Below are positions 36,536-37,025 of a stretch of 37,025 nt of DNA, in pieces. Made by a program: the position numbers and the translations under genes. This DNA comes from a virus, in the IMG/VR virus record IMGVR_UViG_3300025759_000261, positions 1 to 37,025 of that record; one strand, 5' to 3'. The notes beneath the pieces were generated by a model. The model was not told where the DNA came from, searched no databases, and saw only the letters and a list, made by a program, of their open reading frames with translations. The stretch's first letter is position 1. Every line of letters starts with the position of its first letter.

Positions 36536-37025
36536 TTATAAATCCATTAATTCGTTGATAGCTATTTTACCATCTATTACAACTCCACAAGCGATAGCTG
36601 GTTTTTTACCTCGTTTAGCGTAAGCCATAGCATAAGAATCAAAGTTGATACCACATCCTACTTGCATACCAAACACTTTAAAGTTTTGACCTACAAAAAA
36701 CTCCGTGTAACATTGAGTGTGTAAATGTCCTTGAACAGTGCTTTGCATATCAGCCTTACATTTTATCCTTGCTGTACCGGCTTCTCCATGTATGTATTGT
36801 ACATTGTCTAAAACGTATCTATCTACAAATTTCCAACCTGGAACTTCTAATACTTCTTTATATGCTTTTATCCATTTTCTTGGAACAGCACTAGTTTGTG
36901 CTTTTCTCATTATAATACGGTCATGGTTACCAATTGTAACTATAGCTTTTGGGAAAGCCTTATACCAACGAGCAATCCTTTCAATTGCTAGCTCAAGTTC
37001 ATCAGCACCACCCAAAGCCTCCGTG
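36536..37025 (-). CDS. Calcineurin-like metallophosphoesterase, variant B (cut by window end)
   Basis: The frame is open at the right edge (37025), so the N-terminal third with GDLHEPF and GDVID lies outside the window. Present are GNHDR, YIHGE and GHLH, in a sequence almost identical to residues from about 85 onward of the 3380-4123 protein. The annotated-looking internal starts are not real starts. The C-terminus VGCGINFDSYAMAYAKRGKK and ...NELMDL are conserved. Confidence 0.87.
   Translation of the reverse strand, partial: TEALGGADELELAIERIARWYKAFPKAIVTIGNHDRIIMRKAQTSAVPRKWIKAYKEVLEVPGWKFVDRYVLDNVQYIHGEAGTARIKCKADMQSTVQGHLHTQCYTEFFVGQNFKVFGMQVGCGINFDSYAMAYAKRGKKPAIACGVVIDGKIAINELMDL

Larger units (their letters stand above)
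34059..37025. repeat. Right copy of diverged terminal redundancy (variant B)
   Basis: This block repeats 1-3869 in the same orientation. Bases 34059-34185 are identical to 1-127, a length equal to a common maximum assembly word size, then divergence rises, strongest in the exonuclease gene. It lacks the 902 bases holding the 301-residue gene. It is best read as the alternative strain version of the same locus rather than a second locus. Confidence 0.9.

Overview
The window is almost certainly a tailed double-stranded DNA phage genome assembled from a mixed population. Every convincing gene lies on the minus strand, so transcription runs from high to low coordinates. Base composition is AT-rich (about one third G+C by eye, not counted). 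The structural proteins resemble those of siphovirus-like phages of Bacteroidota, probably Flavobacteriia. Gene starts mostly lack GGAGG-type ribosome sites, and the recurring promoter-like element contains TTTG, both consistent with such a host. No integrase, repressor, DNA polymerase, tRNA, IS element or CRISPR array was seen, so the phage looks lytic and dependent on host polymerase.

The two ends are related but not identical. Positions 1-3869 correspond to 34059-37025. The first 127 bases match exactly, then the copies diverge mostly at synonymous positions. This is best read as one circular or circularly permuted genome of about 34.06 kb whose assembly path passed through two strain variants at the join. 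The left variant carries an extra 301-residue gene (2475-3380) that the right variant cleanly lacks.

In transcription order, the region from 36479 down to 30516 encodes a 5'-3' exonuclease, a DUF6378-like protein, an SGNH hydrolase-like protein, a putative amino acid:DNA transferase (aGPT-PPlase-like), a fold type II PLP enzyme, a C-terminally shortened thymidylate synthase homologue, MazG, a PD-(D/E)XK-like protein, a DnaA-like DNA-binding protein and the terminase. Together the SGNH, transferase, PLP, thymidylate synthase and MazG genes look like a thymidine hypermodification module. Downstream of the terminase (29070-28419) there is no gene but a long, GC-richer, highly structured segment ending in a strong terminator; I interpret it as a large phage non-coding RNA.

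The late operon (28299 down to about 7900) holds tail genes, including a tail chaperone with a programmed -1 frameshift, the tape measure, protease, scaffold, capsid, portal, receptor-binding proteins and a lysis cassette. A NinG gene and terminator follow. The early operon (7235 down to 3380) encodes a Rad52-like annealing candidate, an SSB-like protein, a RecA-fold ATPase, a sigma factor and a phosphoesterase, then leads into the exonuclease and modification genes at the left end. Several conserved small genes, including a 25-residue CDGSH peptide, lie between these.
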